64,000 nt of DNA, taken from the NCBI RefSeq assembly GCF_010731875.1, contig NZ_AP022595.1:1922001-1986000 (forward strand), read 5' to 3'. Below, in pieces: positions 28,756 to 40,369 of this stretch. Numbering within the stretch: position 1 is the first letter of the stretch; every line of letters starts with the position of its first letter. Both the position numbers and the translations under genes were made by a program. This DNA comes from Mycolicibacterium sarraceniae (lineage in GTDB: Bacteria; Actinomycetota; Actinomycetes; Mycobacteriales; Mycobacteriaceae). Below the pieces are notes generated by a model. The model was not told the origin of the DNA and made no database searches. It worked only from the letters and a program-made list of their open reading frames with translations.

Positions 28756-30281
28756 GCGAAGATCGCCGGTCCTTCTCCTCGCGGACGCCCGCCAACGACA
28801 ACCCGGAGCGGGTCACCTATCGGCGCGGATTCATCACCCGGCATCAGGTGACCGGCTGGCGATTCGTCATGCGCCGCATCGCATCCGGGCTCGCGCTGCA
28901 CGACACCAGGATGTTGGTCGACCCGTTGCGGAGCCAGTCCCGCGCCGTGCTGATGGGGGTGCTGCTCGCGATAACCGCGGTCCTCGGCTGCCTGGTCTTC
29001 TCGGTGTTGCGTCCGGGTGGGGTGCCGGGCAGTGACCCGGTGTTGGCCGACCGCTCCACCTCTGCGCTCTACGTTCGCCTCGGCGACCGGTTGCATCCGG
29101 TGCTCAACCTGACTTCGGCGCGGCTGGCCGTCGGGAAGCCGGTAGACCCGACCGTCGTCAGCAGTGATCAGCTGGACAAGATCGCCCGGGGCAGCCTCAT
29201 CGGCATCCCGGGAGCGCCGGAACGTATAGTGCAGAACGCATCTCGCAATGCCGCATGGACGATATGCGACGGCGCCGGGGGGGCCACGGACGCCACGGGC
29301 ATTACAGTCATCGCCGGTGCGCTCGAACGCGGTGGGGCGCGGGCCGATACGTTGCCCGCAGGCCGGGCGATCCTGACCGAGGGCACTGACGGAACGTGGC
29401 TGCTGTGGGATGGCCGTCGCAGCGCCATCGACCTCGCCGACCGTGCCGTCACCGACGCACTCGGCCTGCCCGTCGTGCCACCCGCACCGCGGTCGATCGC
29501 GCCGGGACTGTTCAATGCGATACCCGAGGCTCCCGCGTTGCGGGTGCCCCTGATCCCCGACGCCGGGCTGCCCACGGGATACCCCCTGCCCGTCGCGGCG
29601 CCGATCGGCTCGGTGGTGATCGCCTACAGCAATGACGCCACGCCAGTGACGTACGCGGTGCTGCCGGATGGCTTGCAGCCGATCAGCTCCGTGCTTGCCG
29701 CGGCGTTGCGCAACGCCAACTCCTATGGGCTGGCGCAGCCACCCCATCTCGGTGCTGATGATATTGCCCGGCTGCCAGTTTCGTCGCTGCTGGATGTGAC
29801 CGCGTTCCCGGCGGCGCCGGTGAAACTGGTCGCTGCCGCCGATGCGCCGGTGACCTGTGCGCAGTGGACCAAAATCGATGGCGCCGCCACCAGTTCGCTG
29901 GACCTGCTCACCGGTTCGACGCTGCCGGTACCTACCGGCTTGCGTTCGGTCGATCTGGTGGGCGGCGCCCATCCGGGCACGGCGGCCCGGGTCGCGCTGC
30001 CGCCGGGGCGTGGCTACTTCGTCCAGACCGTTGGTCAGCAGCCCGCGTCTCCGCCCGCCGGATCACTGTTCTGGATCTCCGATACCGGGGTCCGGTACGG
30101 GATCGGTGGCGATCGTCAGACTTCCGAAAAATCTTTTGCCGCAATGGGTCTGGCCCAGCCGCCGCTGCCCGTGCCGTGGTCGGTCCTGACGCTGTTCGCG
30201 CCCGGCCCGGCGCTGTCCCAATCCGATGCGCTGGTCGCCTACGACGCTGTCGGACCCGCGTTGCCACAGGAGTCCCGATGA
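28752..30281 (+). CDS. eccB3: ESX-3 membrane component EccB3
   Basis: A 509-residue protein with about 70 cytosolic residues, one membrane helix ([17 protein letters not shown] near 75-91) and a long periplasmic domain made of EccB repeats. EccB is a core part of the ESX-3 inner-membrane complex with EccC, EccD and EccE. It overlaps eccA3 by four bases (ATGA) and its stop overlaps the eccC3 start, so translation is coupled. M. tuberculosis EccB3 is slightly longer (538). Confidence 0.95.
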   Translation: MSEDRRSFSSRTPANDNPERVTYRRGFITRHQVTGWRFVMRRIASGLALHDTRMLVDPLRSQSRAVLMGVLLAITAVLGCLVFSVLRPGGVPGSDPVLADRSTSALYVRLGDRLHPVLNLTSARLAVGKPVDPTVVSSDQLDKIARGSLIGIPGAPERIVQNASRNAAWTICDGAGGATDATGITVIAGALERGGARADTLPAGRAILTEGTDGTWLLWDGRRSAIDLADRAVTDALGLPVVPPAPRSIAPGLFNAIPEAPALRVPLIPDAGLPTGYPLPVAAPIGSVVIAYSNDATPVTYAVLPDGLQPISSVLAAALRNANSYGLAQPPHLGADDIARLPVSSLLDVTAFPAAPVKLVAAADAPVTCAQWTKIDGAATSSLDLLTGSTLPVPTGLRSVDLVGGAHPGTAARVALPPGRGYFVQTVGQQPASPPAGSLFWISDTGVRYGIGGDRQTSEKSFAAMGLAQPPLPVPWSVLTLFAPGPALSQSDALVAYDAVGPALPQESR

Positions 30282-33200
30282 GCCGGCTGATCTTCGAGGC
30301 GGGCCGGCGCATACCTGGTCCGAAGATCCGCACGGGCGCGATCGTCATCGAGGCACCGCCGGAACTGCCCCGGGTGGTGCCACCGTCGATGCTGCGGCGG
30401 GCGTTGCCCTTCCTTATCGTCTTTCTCATCGTCGGCATGATCGTAGCGATGGTCGCCACCGGGATGCGGCTGATCTCACCGCAGACGCTGTTCTTTCCGT
30501 TCGTGCTGCTGCTGGCCGCCACCGCCCTGTACCGCGGCACCGACAATAAGATGCGCACCGAGGAAGTCGACGCCGAGCGCGCCGACTACCTGCGCTACCT
30601 GTCGGTGATCCGGGACAACGTGCGTGCCGAGGCCACCGCGCAGCGCGCCGCGCTGCTGTGGTCGCACCCCGATCCTGCGGCGCTGGCGGCTATCCCGGGA
30701 ACCCGCAGGCAGTGGGAGCGAGACCCCCACGACAATGACTTCCTGGTGGTGCGCGCGGGCCTGCACACCGTGCCGCTGGACACCACGCTGCGCGTCAAGG
30801 ACACTGCCGACGAAGTGGATCTGGAGCCGGTGTCGCACAGCGCATTGCGCGCGCTGCTGGACACCCAGCGGGTGGTGCGGGACGCCCCGAGGGGCATCGA
30901 CCTGAAGGCGGTGTCCCGGATTACCGTCGTCGGTGAACCAGCCGAAGTCACCGCGGCGTTGCGCGCGTGGCTGGCGCAGGCGGTCACCTGGCAGGACGCG
31001 GCCTCCCTGGGTATCGCCTTGGCCAGCCCCGATCTGGAGTCGCCGGACTGGTCGTGGCTGAAATGGCTGCCGCACAGCGATATTCCGGGTCAGCTCGATG
31101 GCTGCGGGCCGGCCCGCTACCTGGCATCCAATACCGACGATCTGATCGCGTCGATCGGGCCCGCGTTAGCCGAGCGGCCGTTGTTCGGTGTCGAGGCGGG
31201 CGACCCGTTGCGCCACCTGCTGATCATCGTCGACGATCCCGATCACACGCCTGACGATTCGGTGCTGGCGACCGGACTCTCCGGTGTCACGGTGATCTAC
31301 ACCGCCGCAGCCGATTCCGCGCCGCGAGCGGGTCAGTACCCCGACCCGGAACGGCCGGTTCTGCGGGTCACCGGCGGCTCGATCCAGCGCTGGGAGACCG
31401 GCGGCTGGCAACCCTACGTCGATCGTGCGGACCAAATTTCTCAGGCCGAAGCTGTCCACCTGGCGCGCGCACTGGCCCGATGGGACTCGAATCCCACCCA
31501 CGCCGGGTTGCATTCGCCGGCCACCCGGGGTGCGAGCTTCACCACGCTGTTGGGCATTCCCGACGCCTCGGCACTCGAGGTGGCCGATGTCTGGGCGCCG
31601 CGGCTGCGCGACGAGGAGTTGCGGGTGCCGATCGGCGTCACCACCACGGGGGTGCCGCTGTACTTCGACCTCAAGGATGAGGCCGAGGGCGGCATGGGCC
31701 CCCACGGCCTGATGATCGGTATGACCGGCTCCGGCAAGTCCCAGACGTTGATGTCGATCCTGTTGTCGTTGTTGACAACACACTCGGCTGACCGACTCAT
31801 CGTGATCTACGTCGACTTCAAGGGTGAGGCGGGAGCCGATATCTTCCGCAACTTCCCCCAGGTGGTGGCGGTGATATCGAACATGGCTGAGAAGAAATCT
31901 CTCGCTGACCGGTTCGCCGACACCCTGCGTGGCGAGGTGGCTCGCCGCGAGAGCGTGTTACGTGATTTCGGACGGCGCGTGCAAGGCAGCGCCTTCGGCT
32001 CGGTCACCGAGTACGAGGCCGCCCACCCGGCGGCCGAAGAGCTGGGGATCGAACTGCCGCCGCTGCCAACACTGTTTGTGGTTGCCGACGAGTTCACTCT
32101 GATGCTGGCCGAACACCCGGAATACGCCGACCTGTTCGACTATGTCGCCCGGAAGGGCCGGTCGTTCCGGATTCACATCCTGTTCGCATCGCAGACCCTC
32201 GATATCGGCCGCATCCGCGATATCGACAAGAACACCTCCTACCGCATCGGCCTCAAAGTGGCCAGCGCGGCGTCATCCCGCCAGATCATCGGCGTCGAGG
32301 ACGCCTACCACATCGAATCCGGTAGGGAGCACAAGGGAGTTGGCTTCCTGGTGCCCTCACCGGGCGCGGCGCCGATCAAGTTCCGCAGCACCTATGTCGA
32401 TGGAATCTACGATCCACCAAGCCCCGTCACGTCCTACGTGGTGCCGGCAGCGCCCGAACCGGTCACGTTCACGGCCGGCCCGGCGGCGCTGGACGAGGAC
32501 ATCGTGGTGCTGTCCGACGCTGAGTTCGCGCCGCCTGCGTTGCCGCCGCGCAAGCTGATCACCACCATTGGCGATCAGCTGGCTCGGTGCGGGCCGAAGG
32601 CACCGGCGCTATGGCTGCCGCCCCTTGACGAATCTCTTTCGCTGGACGAGGTGCTCACGGGTGCCGCGGTGACGCCGCGGCAGTGGCGCTGGCCGCTCGG
32701 CGAGATCGATCGACCCTTCGAGATGCGCCGTGACCCGCTGATCTTCGAGGCCGGCTCATCGGCGGGCAACATGTTGATCCACGGCGGCGCGAAGTCTGGA
32801 AAGTCAACGGCGCTGCTGACATTCGTGTTGTCGGCCGCGGCCCTGCACTCACCGCGTGACGTCACGTTCTACTGCCTGGACTACGGCGGCGGACGCCTGC
32901 GCGGACTGGAAGGCCTGGCCCATGTGGGCAGCGTCGCCTCGCCGCTGGAGCCCGAGCGGATCCGGCGCACCTTCGGCGAGTTGGAGCAGCTGTTGCATTC
33001 GCGGCAGCGCAATGCCGGCGGCCAGGGTGGTTACCAGGACGAGTGCGGCGAGGTGTTCCTGGTGATCGACAACCTCTACGCGTTCGGTCGCGATAACACC
33101 GACCAGTTCAACACGCGTAACCCGCTGCTGGCCGTCGTCACCGAGCTGGCCAATACCGGTCTGGCGCACGGCATCCACGTCGTGGTCACCACACCGAACT

Positions 33201-34276
33201 GGTTGGAGGTCCCGCTGGCGATGCGCGACGGTCTTGGCCTACGCCTCGAGCTGCGCCTGCCCGACCCGCGTGACAGCAATGTGCGGGTGCGTGACGGCCT
33301 GCGCCGGCCCGCCGAATCAGTGCCCCACGACCAGCCAGGGCGGGGACTGACCATGGCCGGGGAGCATTTCCTGTTCGCCCAGCCCGATTTGGCGCACATA
33401 CCGGCGCTCAACGCCGCCCACCCGGAAGCGCAGGCACCCCGCGTGCGGTTGCTGCCCGCCGACCTCGATCCTGCGGTGGTGGCACCGCTGTACCGCGGTG
33501 GCGAACGGGTGGTGCTGGGGCAGCGGGAGCTGGACCTCGCCCCGGTGGTGCATGATTTCGCCGAACATCCACTCTTGATGGTGTTCGGCGACGGCAAGTC
33601 CGGCAAGACCACGCTGCTGCGGCACGTGATTCGCACCATTCGGGAAAACTCGACCGCGACGGACGTCGCGTTCACGGTTTTCGACCGGCGCCTGCACCTC
33701 GTTGACGAGCCACTGTTCGCCGACAACGAGTACAGCGCGAACATCGACCGGGTCACGCCGGCCGTGATGGGCCTGGCGGCACTGGTCGAACAACGCAGGC
33801 CCCCGGCTGGATTATCCGCGGCGGAACTGGCCACCTGGGATTACCGTGCCCAGGCCGGATCAGCGCACACCCACTATCTGATCGTCGATGATGTCGATCA
33901 GATCCCCGACGGCCCAGCGCTGAGCGGCCCATACGCCGGGCAGCGGCCGTGGACGCCACTGCTCGGGTTGCTCTCGGCGGCGCACGATCTCGGATTGCGT
34001 GTCATTGTCACCGGCCGCGCAGGAGGGTCGGCCCACGCGTTGATGACCAACCCGCTGCTACGGCGGTTGGCCGATCTGCAGTCAACGGTGGTGATGCTGT
34101 CGGGCAATCCCGCCGACGGCACCAAGATCCGCGGGCATCGATTCACCAGGCTGCCCGTCGGTCGCGGAATGCTGCTCGGCGATAGCGACGGCGTCGACCA
34201 CATTCAGCTGGTCCATCCAGTTAACTACGCACACAGCACATCTCGGACTCGATTCGGAGAGGACAACCCGTCATGA
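30278..34276 (+). CDS. eccC3: ESX-3 FtsK/SpoIIIE-type motor EccC3
   Basis: A single-chain motor of 1332 residues (M. tuberculosis 1330). Two N-terminal membrane helices lie at about 38-58 and 66-86. Three ATPase domains follow, with P-loops [12 protein letters not shown] near 484, [12 protein letters not shown] near 838 and [12 protein letters not shown] near 1105. EccC recognises the C-terminal signals of EsxG-EsxH and PE-PPE pairs and drives secretion. The ATG at 30278 overlaps the eccB3 stop; a longer in-frame extension into eccB3 was rejected. The gene is intact, not split as in ESX-1. Confidence 0.96.
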   Translation: MSRLIFEAGRRIPGPKIRTGAIVIEAPPELPRVVPPSMLRRALPFLIVFLIVGMIVAMVATGMRLISPQTLFFPFVLLLAATALYRGTDNKMRTEEVDAERADYLRYLSVIRDNVRAEATAQRAALLWSHPDPAALAAIPGTRRQWERDPHDNDFLVVRAGLHTVPLDTTLRVKDTADEVDLEPVSHSALRALLDTQRVVRDAPRGIDLKAVSRITVVGEPAEVTAALRAWLAQAVTWQDAASLGIALASPDLESPDWSWLKWLPHSDIPGQLDGCGPARYLASNTDDLIASIGPALAERPLFGVEAGDPLRHLLIIVDDPDHTPDDSVLATGLSGVTVIYTAAADSAPRAGQYPDPERPVLRVTGGSIQRWETGGWQPYVDRADQISQAEAVHLARALARWDSNPTHAGLHSPATRGASFTTLLGIPDASALEVADVWAPRLRDEELRVPIGVTTTGVPLYFDLKDEAEGGMGPHGLMIGMTGSGKSQTLMSILLSLLTTHSADRLIVIYVDFKGEAGADIFRNFPQVVAVISNMAEKKSLADRFADTLRGEVARRESVLRDFGRRVQGSAFGSVTEYEAAHPAAEELGIELPPLPTLFVVADEFTLMLAEHPEYADLFDYVARKGRSFRIHILFASQTLDIGRIRDIDKNTSYRIGLKVASAASSRQIIGVEDAYHIESGREHKGVGFLVPSPGAAPIKFRSTYVDGIYDPPSPVTSYVVPAAPEPVTFTAGPAALDEDIVVLSDAEFAPPALPPRKLITTIGDQLARCGPKAPALWLPPLDESLSLDEVLTGAAVTPRQWRWPLGEIDRPFEMRRDPLIFEAGSSAGNMLIHGGAKSGKSTALLTFVLSAAALHSPRDVTFYCLDYGGGRLRGLEGLAHVGSVASPLEPERIRRTFGELEQLLHSRQRNAGGQGGYQDECGEVFLVIDNLYAFGRDNTDQFNTRNPLLAVVTELANTGLAHGIHVVVTTPNWLEVPLAMRDGLGLRLELRLPDPRDSNVRVRDGLRRPAESVPHDQPGRGLTMAGEHFLFAQPDLAHIPALNAAHPEAQAPRVRLLPADLDPAVVAPLYRGGERVVLGQRELDLAPVVHDFAEHPLLMVFGDGKSGKTTLLRHVIRTIRENSTATDVAFTVFDRRLHLVDEPLFADNEYSANIDRVTPAVMGLAALVEQRRPPAGLSAAELATWDYRAQAGSAHTHYLIVDDVDQIPDGPALSGPYAGQRPWTPLLGLLSAAHDLGLRVIVTGRAGGSAHALMTNPLLRRLADLQSTVVMLSGNPADGTKIRGHRFTRLPVGRGMLLGDSDGVDHIQLVHPVNYAHSTSRTRFGEDNPS

Positions 34277-34584
34277 CCCTGCGCGTCATCCCGGAAGGCC
34301 TGGTTTCGGCCAGCGCCGCGGTCGAGGCTCTGGCTGCTCGGCTGGCCGCCGCGCACGCTGCGGCGACCCCCGTGATTACCGCGGTGGTCCCGCCGGCCGC
34401 AGACCCCGTCTCGCTGCAGACCGCCGCGGGGTTCAGTGCCCAGGGCCTTGAGCACGCCGGCACGGCCGCCCAGGGCGTCACCGAACTGGGGCGCTCAGGT
34501 GCTGCGGTGGGCGAGTCGGGCACCGGATACGCCACCACCGACGCGGCCGTGGCGGCCTCCTACCTGATCGCACGGGGAGGCTGA
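34273..34584 (+). CDS. PE5: PE5-like protein (ESX-3 PE)
   Basis: A PE protein of 103 residues with the family N-terminus ([20 protein letters not shown]; Pro-Glu at residues 7-8) and the helical-hairpin Ala-rich fold. The secretion motif YxxxD/E occurs near the C-terminus (YATTD). It overlaps eccC3 by four bases and ends one base into the PPE start. PE5 pairs with PPE4 and is exported by ESX-3; in M. tuberculosis this pair is needed for siderophore-mediated iron use. Confidence 0.94.
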   Translation: MTLRVIPEGLVSASAAVEALAARLAAAHAAATPVITAVVPPAADPVSLQTAAGFSAQGLEHAGTAAQGVTELGRSGAAVGESGTGYATTDAAVAASYLIARGG

Positions 34585-36143
34585 TGACCGCGCCGATCTG
34601 GCTTGCTTCACCACCGGAGGTGCACTCAGCACTGCTGACTGCCGGACCCGGCGCCGGTGAGCTGCTGGCGGCCGCCTCGGCATGGCAAATGCTGAGCGCC
34701 GAATACTCGGCCGCGGCAGCAGAACTCACCCAGATATTGGCCTCGGTCGAGGCCGGCGCGTGGCAGGGCCCCAGCGCCGAACAGTACGTCGCAGCCCACG
34801 CGCCCTATCTGGCGTGGCTGGAGCAGGCCAGCGTGAACAGCGCCGGTGCGGCCGCCCAGCATCAGACGGCTGCCGCCGCGTACAGCACTGCACTGGCCAC
34901 CATGCCGACGCTGCCCGAACTGGCCGCCAACCACACCATCCACGGGGTGTTGTTGGGCACCAACTTCTTCGGCATCAACACGATCCCGATCGCCGTCAAT
35001 GAGGCCGACTACGTTCGGATGTGGATCCAGGCCGCCACCGCGATGAGTGTCTATCAGGCTGTCGCCGGCACCGCGCTGGCCGTGTCACCGCAGACCGCGC
35101 CGGCACCCACGATTGTCTTGCCGGGATCCGAGGCCTTGTCGGCGATGGACACCTCGGCCCTCTCGCAGGCGCAGGCCAGTGACTCCGGCTCCGCGCTGAC
35201 GAATTCGAACTGCTTGATCCAGCTGCTCGAGGCTTATGTGAAATCGCTTCCGGGCGGCGACATGATCTGGGACTTCCTCACCCACCCGGTGCAGTACCTC
35301 CAGCAGATCATCGTCGACTTCCTGACCAACCCGATTCAGGCGTGGCAGACGTGGGGGCCGCTGCTATCGGCACTCTTCTATCAGGCAATCCTTCAGCCGG
35401 TCGGCTGGACCGCCTGGGGGCTGGGGTTGGCCTCACCGCTGTTGCTTCCGGCGCTGGCGGCTGGGGCGCTGCCTTTGCTGGGACTTCTTGCGCTACAACC
35501 GAACATGCCCGCACCCGATGTCGCCCCCGAACCGGTAGCGATCCCAGCGCAACCGCAGCAGAACCTGTGGCCGATCTCCTCGACGGCCCCCATCGCTCCC
35601 GCCCCCGCGCCGGCGGCACCCGCTCCCGCCCCCGCGCCGGCGGCCCCCGCGGCGTCCGCGGCGGCACCGGTACCCGCGGCGCAGGGGATGTTCTACGCCG
35701 TCGCCGCACCCGATCCGGATGAGGGCCCCGGCCCGAGGTTGATCGAGGGCAGTGGGAACAAGGCGCTGGTGCCCGAGGCGGCTCCCGCGGCCGCCGCGCT
35801 GTCCGCGGTGCAGGCCAAGGAACGAGCCAAACGCCGGCGCGCCGCGCGAGTCAAGGACCGCAGCCACCGCGACGAGTACATGGACCTCGACAGCGATACC
35901 GGTCCGCCGCCGGCACCGGCGGCGCCGCCGACCACTTCATCGTCGAGCCGGGGTGCGGGACCAATTGGCTTCGCCGGTACCCAGACCCGAGATCGCAGTG
36001 TCACCGCCGCTGGACTCACCGAGTTCGCCACCGATCCGATGAGCGAACGTTTTACCCTGCCGATGCTTCCGGCCACCTGGGACACCGAACATCACCGCCC
36101 AGAGGGCGGCGATCCAGACCACACCGAATCCCACCGAGAATGA
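34584..36143 (+). CDS. PPE4: PPE4-like protein (ESX-3 PPE)
   Basis: A PPE protein of 519 residues. Its N-terminal 180 residues are the PPE domain ([13 protein letters not shown], WxG at GAWQGPS near residue 53). A hydrophobic stretch follows near 265-305, then a Pro/Ala-rich linker encoded by imperfect tandem copies of gcccccgcgccggcggc at about 35599-35655, and a C-terminal segment with GPIGFAGT and a final LPMLPATWD, the tail type seen in PPE4 and relatives. It pairs with PE5 and is recognised by EspG3. Linker length is likely to vary between strains because of the repeats. Confidence 0.93.
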   Translation: MTAPIWLASPPEVHSALLTAGPGAGELLAAASAWQMLSAEYSAAAAELTQILASVEAGAWQGPSAEQYVAAHAPYLAWLEQASVNSAGAAAQHQTAAAAYSTALATMPTLPELAANHTIHGVLLGTNFFGINTIPIAVNEADYVRMWIQAATAMSVYQAVAGTALAVSPQTAPAPTIVLPGSEALSAMDTSALSQAQASDSGSALTNSNCLIQLLEAYVKSLPGGDMIWDFLTHPVQYLQQIIVDFLTNPIQAWQTWGPLLSALFYQAILQPVGWTAWGLGLASPLLLPALAAGALPLLGLLALQPNMPAPDVAPEPVAIPAQPQQNLWPISSTAPIAPAPAPAAPAPAPAPAAPAASAAAPVPAAQGMFYAVAAPDPDEGPGPRLIEGSGNKALVPEAAPAAAALSAVQAKERAKRRRAARVKDRSHRDEYMDLDSDTGPPPAPAAPPTTSSSSRGAGPIGFAGTQTRDRSVTAAGLTEFATDPMSERFTLPMLPATWDTEHHRPEGGDPDHTESHRE

Positions 36144-36156
36144 TTGGAGAAATACC

Positions 36157-36450
36157 GTGAGCATGCTCGACGCCCATATCCCGCAGCTCGTGGCCGCAGA
36201 GGCCGCGTTCGGGGCGAAAACCGCACTGATGCGCAGCACGATCGCCCAGGCCGAGCAGGCTGCGATGTCCGCCCAGGCCTTCCACCTGGGAGAGTCCTCC
36301 GCCGCCTTCCAGGCCGCTCACGCGCGGTTCGTCGAGGTTGCGGCGAAGGTCAACACATTGCTGGACATCGCCCAGGCGAACCTCGGCGAGGCCGGTGGCA
36401 GCTACGTCGCCGAAGACGCTGCCGCGGCAACGACATACGGAGGTTTCTGA
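36157..36450 (+). CDS. esxG: WxG100 protein EsxG
   Basis: A 97-residue ESX-3 substrate and partner of EsxH. The sequence is very close to M. tuberculosis EsxG (ends in [10 protein letters not shown]). As in that protein the WxG position is degenerate, with SSAAFQAAH at the hairpin. GTG start with TTGGAG upstream; its stop overlaps the esxH ATG. The EsxG-EsxH dimer is secreted by ESX-3 and is linked to iron and zinc acquisition and to ESCRT interference in pathogenic species. Confidence 0.96.
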   Translation: MSMLDAHIPQLVAAEAAFGAKTALMRSTIAQAEQAAMSAQAFHLGESSAAFQAAHARFVEVAAKVNTLLDIAQANLGEAGGSYVAEDAAAATTYGGF

Positions 36451-36737
36451 TGTCCCAGATCATGTACAACTACCCGGCCATGCTGGCGCATGCCGGCGAT
36501 ATGGCCGGCTACGCCGGGACGCTGCAGGCGGTCGGTGCCGATATCGCCACCGAACAGTCCGCGCTGCAGGGTGCCTGGCAAGGTGACACCGGCCTGACCT
36601 ACCAGGCCTGGCAGGCCCAGTGGAACCTGGCCATGGAGGAATTGGTGCGCGCCTACCGGGCGATGGCCACCACCCATGAGACCAACGCCCTGTCGATGCA
36701 GGCGCGAGACCAAGCCGAAGGTGCCAAGTGGGGCTGA
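36450..36737 (+). CDS. esxH: WxG100 protein EsxH (TB10.4-like)
   Basis: A 95-residue protein, nearly identical in pattern to TB10.4: [18 protein letters not shown] at the start, the WxG turn in GAWQGDTGL at residues 42-44 and the terminal AEGAKWG. It lacks the final Gly of the M. tuberculosis protein. It forms a four-helix heterodimer with EsxG and is secreted by ESX-3. The ATG directly overlaps the esxG stop, ensuring equal translation. Confidence 0.97.
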   Translation: MSQIMYNYPAMLAHAGDMAGYAGTLQAVGADIATEQSALQGAWQGDTGLTYQAWQAQWNLAMEELVRAYRAMATTHETNALSMQARDQAEGAKWG

Positions 36738-36740
36738 GAC

Positions 36741-37586
36741 TTGCCCGCACATAAGGCCGTCGAGTTGACCGTCGATGTTGCCTGGCTCATTGCCGAAAGT
36801 GTTGGCGCCGGCTCGTTCCCCTGGGTGTTGGCGATCACGCCACCCCTGGCCGCACCGGGCCAAGCCAGGGCGATGCAGGCCCGGCTGCGCGCGGAACTGA
36901 CCGGCTCGCGGGTGATGTCGGAGGGCGGATCGGTAGATCCGACGGTGGCACGGTGGATACGCACCGTCTGCGCACCAGAGCGGTGGCTGGAGTTGCGCTA
37001 CGTGCGGGGCAACGGCACAGACCTGTTACGCGGGATGGTGGCCCGCCGTGGCAGGAACACCGTGGTGGCGCTGCGCAGCGGCGAGCTGGTCACCTTCACC
37101 GAACTCGATATCAGCGATCCCGCCCTGCTGGCTCCGGTGGTGACGGCCGGCCTGCCGGGTGCTGCGCCGGCGCGGTTCGCCGAGTTCGTACTGCCGACCC
37201 GGGTGGGGGTGCGGGCAGACGAACGATTGCGTGCCGGAGCCGATCTCGGCGGTGTCTTGGATCACCTAGGCCTGCCCGCCTCGGCGGTGCCGGTGGTGCG
37301 GTCGGTGTTCACCGGAGCGCGCAGCTACGTCGAGGTGCGCGCCGGCTCGTCTCGCGCCGGTGTGCCCAGTCTCAGCGAGGTCGGCGTGGGCATCGTCGAT
37401 GCCGAGGCCGGTCGCGTGCTGGTGAACCCGGAACGCGCCGCCGACGGCGAGTGGGTGTCGTGCTTCGCGCCCGGCACGCCGTTCGCGATCGCCCTGGCTC
37501 TCGACCGGCTCAGCGAGACGCTGCCCGATGGCCGCTGGTTCCCGACTGCCGCGTTGGCGCGCGACTTCTCCAGCACCACAATCTGA
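36741..37586 (+). CDS. espG3: ESX-3 PE/PPE chaperone EspG3
   Basis: A 281-residue EspG family protein. It binds the tip of the PPE domain in the cytosol and keeps PE-PPE pairs soluble for ESX-3. Typical features are the N-terminal [24 protein letters not shown] and the conserved C-terminal segment [22 protein letters not shown]. The apparent start is TTG at 36741, three bases after the esxH stop; later in-frame starts would lose conserved sequence. It lies between esxH and eccD3 as in other ESX-3 loci. Confidence 0.94.
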   Translation: MPAHKAVELTVDVAWLIAESVGAGSFPWVLAITPPLAAPGQARAMQARLRAELTGSRVMSEGGSVDPTVARWIRTVCAPERWLELRYVRGNGTDLLRGMVARRGRNTVVALRSGELVTFTELDISDPALLAPVVTAGLPGAAPARFAEFVLPTRVGVRADERLRAGADLGGVLDHLGLPASAVPVVRSVFTGARSYVEVRAGSSRAGVPSLSEVGVGIVDAEAGRVLVNPERAADGEWVSCFAPGTPFAIALALDRLSETLPDGRWFPTAALARDFSSTTI

Positions 37587-37604
37587 TCAAGAGAGAGAAC
37601 AACA

Positions 37605-38999
37605 ATGACCGAAACCCCGGTGCTGCCGATCGTGCGCGTCGCCGTGCTGGCGTACGGCCGGATCACCGACGTGGCATTGCCCGCCGAGCTGCCGCTGCGC
37701 GAGATTCTGCCCGCGGTGAAGAGACTGGTCCCGCGGCCAGAATCCGATGCGGAGACCTCGGTTCCCACCCCAATGACCCTCGCCCCGATCGGTGGCGCGC
37801 CCTTCAGTGTGGACGCGAGCCTGGAAACGGTTGGCGTGGTCGACGGCGATCTGCTTGCCTTGCAACCGGTTCCCGCAGGCCCGACGACACCCGGTGTGGT
37901 CGAGGACATCGCCGATGCGGCGGTGATCTTCTCCGCGGCACGCAAACGGCCCTGGGGTCCGCACAGGCTGCAGCTGGGAGCCCGGATCGCCGCCGCGGTA
38001 TTCGTGGTCGCGCTGACCGCGCTCGCCATCGCCCACCGGGCGGCGACCGCCTCGGTGATCGGCCTCTATGCGGTGAGCGCGCTGGCCGCCGTCACTGCGA
38101 TTGCTGGTCTGTTGTTGCGTGCCCGTTCGGCTCGGCTGGCCTCCCAGGTTTCGGCGGCGGCGCTGCTGCCCATCGCATCGGCATTCTGGCTGGCGATACC
38201 GGATCTGTGGGGGGCTCCGCACGTGATGCTGGCCGCCGCGGGCGTGGCCGCGTGGTCGTTGATCGTGTTGGCTCAGACTGAGGACGGTGTCGGGTTATTC
38301 ACCGCCGCCGCGGTTATCGGGGTGGGCGCGCTGGTGGTCGCTGCCGCCACGGCCCTGTGGCAGCTGCCCGCACTGACCGTGGGGTGTGCGCTGATCGTGG
38401 TCGCGCTGCTCATCACCGTGTCGGCCCCCGGGCTCGCCGCGATGTGGGCACGCTTTCCGCTGCCGGTGATCCCTGCTCCCGGTGACCCGACCCCGCCGAG
38501 CCCAGGTGCCCGGCTCCTGGCCGATCTGCCCCGGCGGGTACGCGTCGGCGAAGCCCACCAGACCGGCCTCATCGCGGCGGGTGTGCTGCTTTCCTCGGCC
38601 GGGTCGCTGATGGTGGCCGGACGCACCGACGGTCCGAGCGCCTGGGGCTGGTATCTGGTGGTGGCTGCCACGGCCGCGGCAGTGCTGCGGGCCAGGGTGT
38701 GGGACACCGCGGCCTGCAAGGGCTGGCTGCTTGCCCAACCGCTCCTGGTCACCGGCGGACTGCTGGTGGCCTACCTCGTGGATCACCGTTTCGTCGCCGC
38801 ACTGTGGGCCGTCGTGGCGCTGGGTGCGCTGACCGCGGTGTGGGTGGTGCTGGCCGTCAACCCGGATACCGCTTCTGCAGAACGGTATTCGCTGCCGGTG
38901 CGGCGGCTGGTGGGCTTCGTTGCCTCGGCGCTTGACGCGTCGTTGATCCCGGTGACGGTGTACCTCGTCGGCATCTTCACATGGGTCCTCGATCGATGA
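37605..38999 (+). CDS. eccD3: ESX-3 channel component EccD3
   Basis: A 464-residue protein with an N-terminal ubiquitin-like domain (residues 1-100, VLPIVRVAVLAYGRITDVALP) followed by about eleven membrane helices. EccD forms the main membrane vestibule of the ESX-3 complex. It follows espG3 after 18 bases, and its 3' end overlaps mycP3 by 19 bases. Confidence 0.95.
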   Translation: MTETPVLPIVRVAVLAYGRITDVALPAELPLREILPAVKRLVPRPESDAETSVPTPMTLAPIGGAPFSVDASLETVGVVDGDLLALQPVPAGPTTPGVVEDIADAAVIFSAARKRPWGPHRLQLGARIAAAVFVVALTALAIAHRAATASVIGLYAVSALAAVTAIAGLLLRARSARLASQVSAAALLPIASAFWLAIPDLWGAPHVMLAAAGVAAWSLIVLAQTEDGVGLFTAAAVIGVGALVVAAATALWQLPALTVGCALIVVALLITVSAPGLAAMWARFPLPVIPAPGDPTPPSPGARLLADLPRRVRVGEAHQTGLIAAGVLLSSAGSLMVAGRTDGPSAWGWYLVVAATAAAVLRARVWDTAACKGWLLAQPLLVTGGLLVAYLVDHRFVAALWAVVALGALTAVWVVLAVNPDTASAERYSLPVRRLVGFVASALDASLIPVTVYLVGIFTWVLDR

Positions 39000-40369
39000 T
39001 GCGGGCCGCCGCGATTGCCGCGGTGGTGCTGCTGGCCAGCGCTCCGGTGGCCGGTGCCGTCAACCCGCCCGTCGCCGATCCCGCGGCAACCCCGGCGCAG
39101 GGAACGGCCGGGCCGACCGCGGGTATGAGCCAGCGTTCCGAATGCGTGACCACCGGAATCCGCCCGGGCAGTGACCCAGGCGCGGTGAGCACCAACCAGA
39201 CGATGCTCAATCTCACTGGCGCAGCGACCTATTCACAGGGTGCAGGCCAGACCGTTGCGGTGATCGACACCGGGGTCCGGCCGGGGCCGCGGCTGCCGAA
39301 TGTGATCGGCGGCGGTGACTACCTCTCCGGCGGTGACGGTCTCACCGACTGCGACGGCCACGGCACTCTGGTCGCCGGCATCATCGGCGGCCAACCTGGC
39401 CCGGACGGATTCAGCGGTGTCGCCCCGGGTGCGCGGGTGCTGTCGATTCGACAGACCTCGCCGCGATTCTCGCCCAATGCGGGTGGGAAAGACCCCGCGG
39501 CGGTTCAGGCCAGTGTGGAGATCGAGACGCTGGCCCGCGCCGTGGTGCGTGCCGCCGACCTGGGCGCCACCGTCATCAACATCTCGACGGCAGCGTGCCT
39601 GGCGCCCGACCGGCTCGGCGATCAACAGACCCTCGGGGCGGCCCTGCGCTACGCCGCTATCGACAAGGACGTCGTGATCGTCTCCGCCGCAGGCAATTCC
39701 GGGGGCAGCGCGGTCGGTGCACCGGGAATGGAGTGCACGTCCAATCCAGTCGGTGACCCGGCGCGGCGCGACGACCCCCGCAACTGGGCGGGTGTGACGT
39801 CGGTGTCGGTGCCGTCCTGGTGGCAGCCCTACGTCCTGTCCGTCGCGGCGTTGAGCGCCGACGGTCAACCGGCCGACTTCACGATGGCCGGCCCGTGGGT
39901 GGGCATCGCCGCGCCCGGGAGGAACGTGGTGTCGGTGAGCAATGACACGACGGGCGGGTTGGCCAACGGCATGCCCGACGGCCGGGGTGGGATGGCGCCG
40001 CTGGACGGCACGAGTTTCGCCGCGGCTTATGTCGCCGGCACGGCCGCCCTGGTCCGCAGCCGCTACCCGGGCATGCACGCCGACGAGGTGGTGCGCAGGC
40101 TGACGTCGACCGCGCACAACGGTGCGCAGGCACCCTCGAACCTCGTCGGTGCCGGCACTGTCGATCCGGTGGGCGCTCTCACCTGGACCATCAACTCCGG
40201 CAGCGATATCGCACCGGCATCGGCCACCAAACGCGTTGCGGCGCCGGCACCGCCGCCGGAGGTCGATCACACGCCGCGCACGGTGGCGTTCATCGGGACC
40301 GGCGTGCTCGCGGCCGTCGTTGTCGCCGTCGCTGGCATCTCGCGCAGACGCAAGGAGGAAGTCGAATGA
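38981..40369 (+). CDS. mycP3: ESX-3 subtilisin-like protease mycosin MycP3
   Basis: A 462-residue mycosin. It has a signal peptide (MMRAAAIAAVVLLASAPVAGA), a subtilase domain with the Asp in VAVIDTGV near residue 93, His in DCDGHGTLVAGI near 127 and Ser in GTSFAAAYVAG near 344, and a C-terminal membrane anchor (VAFIGTGVLAAVVVAVAGI) followed by RRRKEEVE. Mycosins cap the periplasmic side of the ESX complex and are needed for its stability. The start may be ATG 38981 or the double ATG at 38996. It overlaps eccE3 by four bases. Confidence 0.95.
   Translation: MGPRSMMRAAAIAAVVLLASAPVAGAVNPPVADPAATPAQGTAGPTAGMSQRSECVTTGIRPGSDPGAVSTNQTMLNLTGAATYSQGAGQTVAVIDTGVRPGPRLPNVIGGGDYLSGGDGLTDCDGHGTLVAGIIGGQPGPDGFSGVAPGARVLSIRQTSPRFSPNAGGKDPAAVQASVEIETLARAVVRAADLGATVINISTAACLAPDRLGDQQTLGAALRYAAIDKDVVIVSAAGNSGGSAVGAPGMECTSNPVGDPARRDDPRNWAGVTSVSVPSWWQPYVLSVAALSADGQPADFTMAGPWVGIAAPGRNVVSVSNDTTGGLANGMPDGRGGMAPLDGTSFAAAYVAGTAALVRSRYPGMHADEVVRRLTSTAHNGAQAPSNLVGAGTVDPVGALTWTINSGSDIAPASATKRVAAPAPPPEVDHTPRTVAFIGTGVLAAVVVAVAGISRRRKEEVE

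Noticed and set aside
29864..30277. In-frame upstream extension of eccC3
   Set aside because: It lies entirely inside eccB3 in another frame; the ATG at 30278 overlaps the eccB3 stop and matches the EccC3 N-terminus.
35595..35660. Repeat tract in PPE4 as a possible separate repeat element
   Set aside because: The imperfect copies encode the Pro/Ala linker in frame and are ordinary low-complexity coding sequence.
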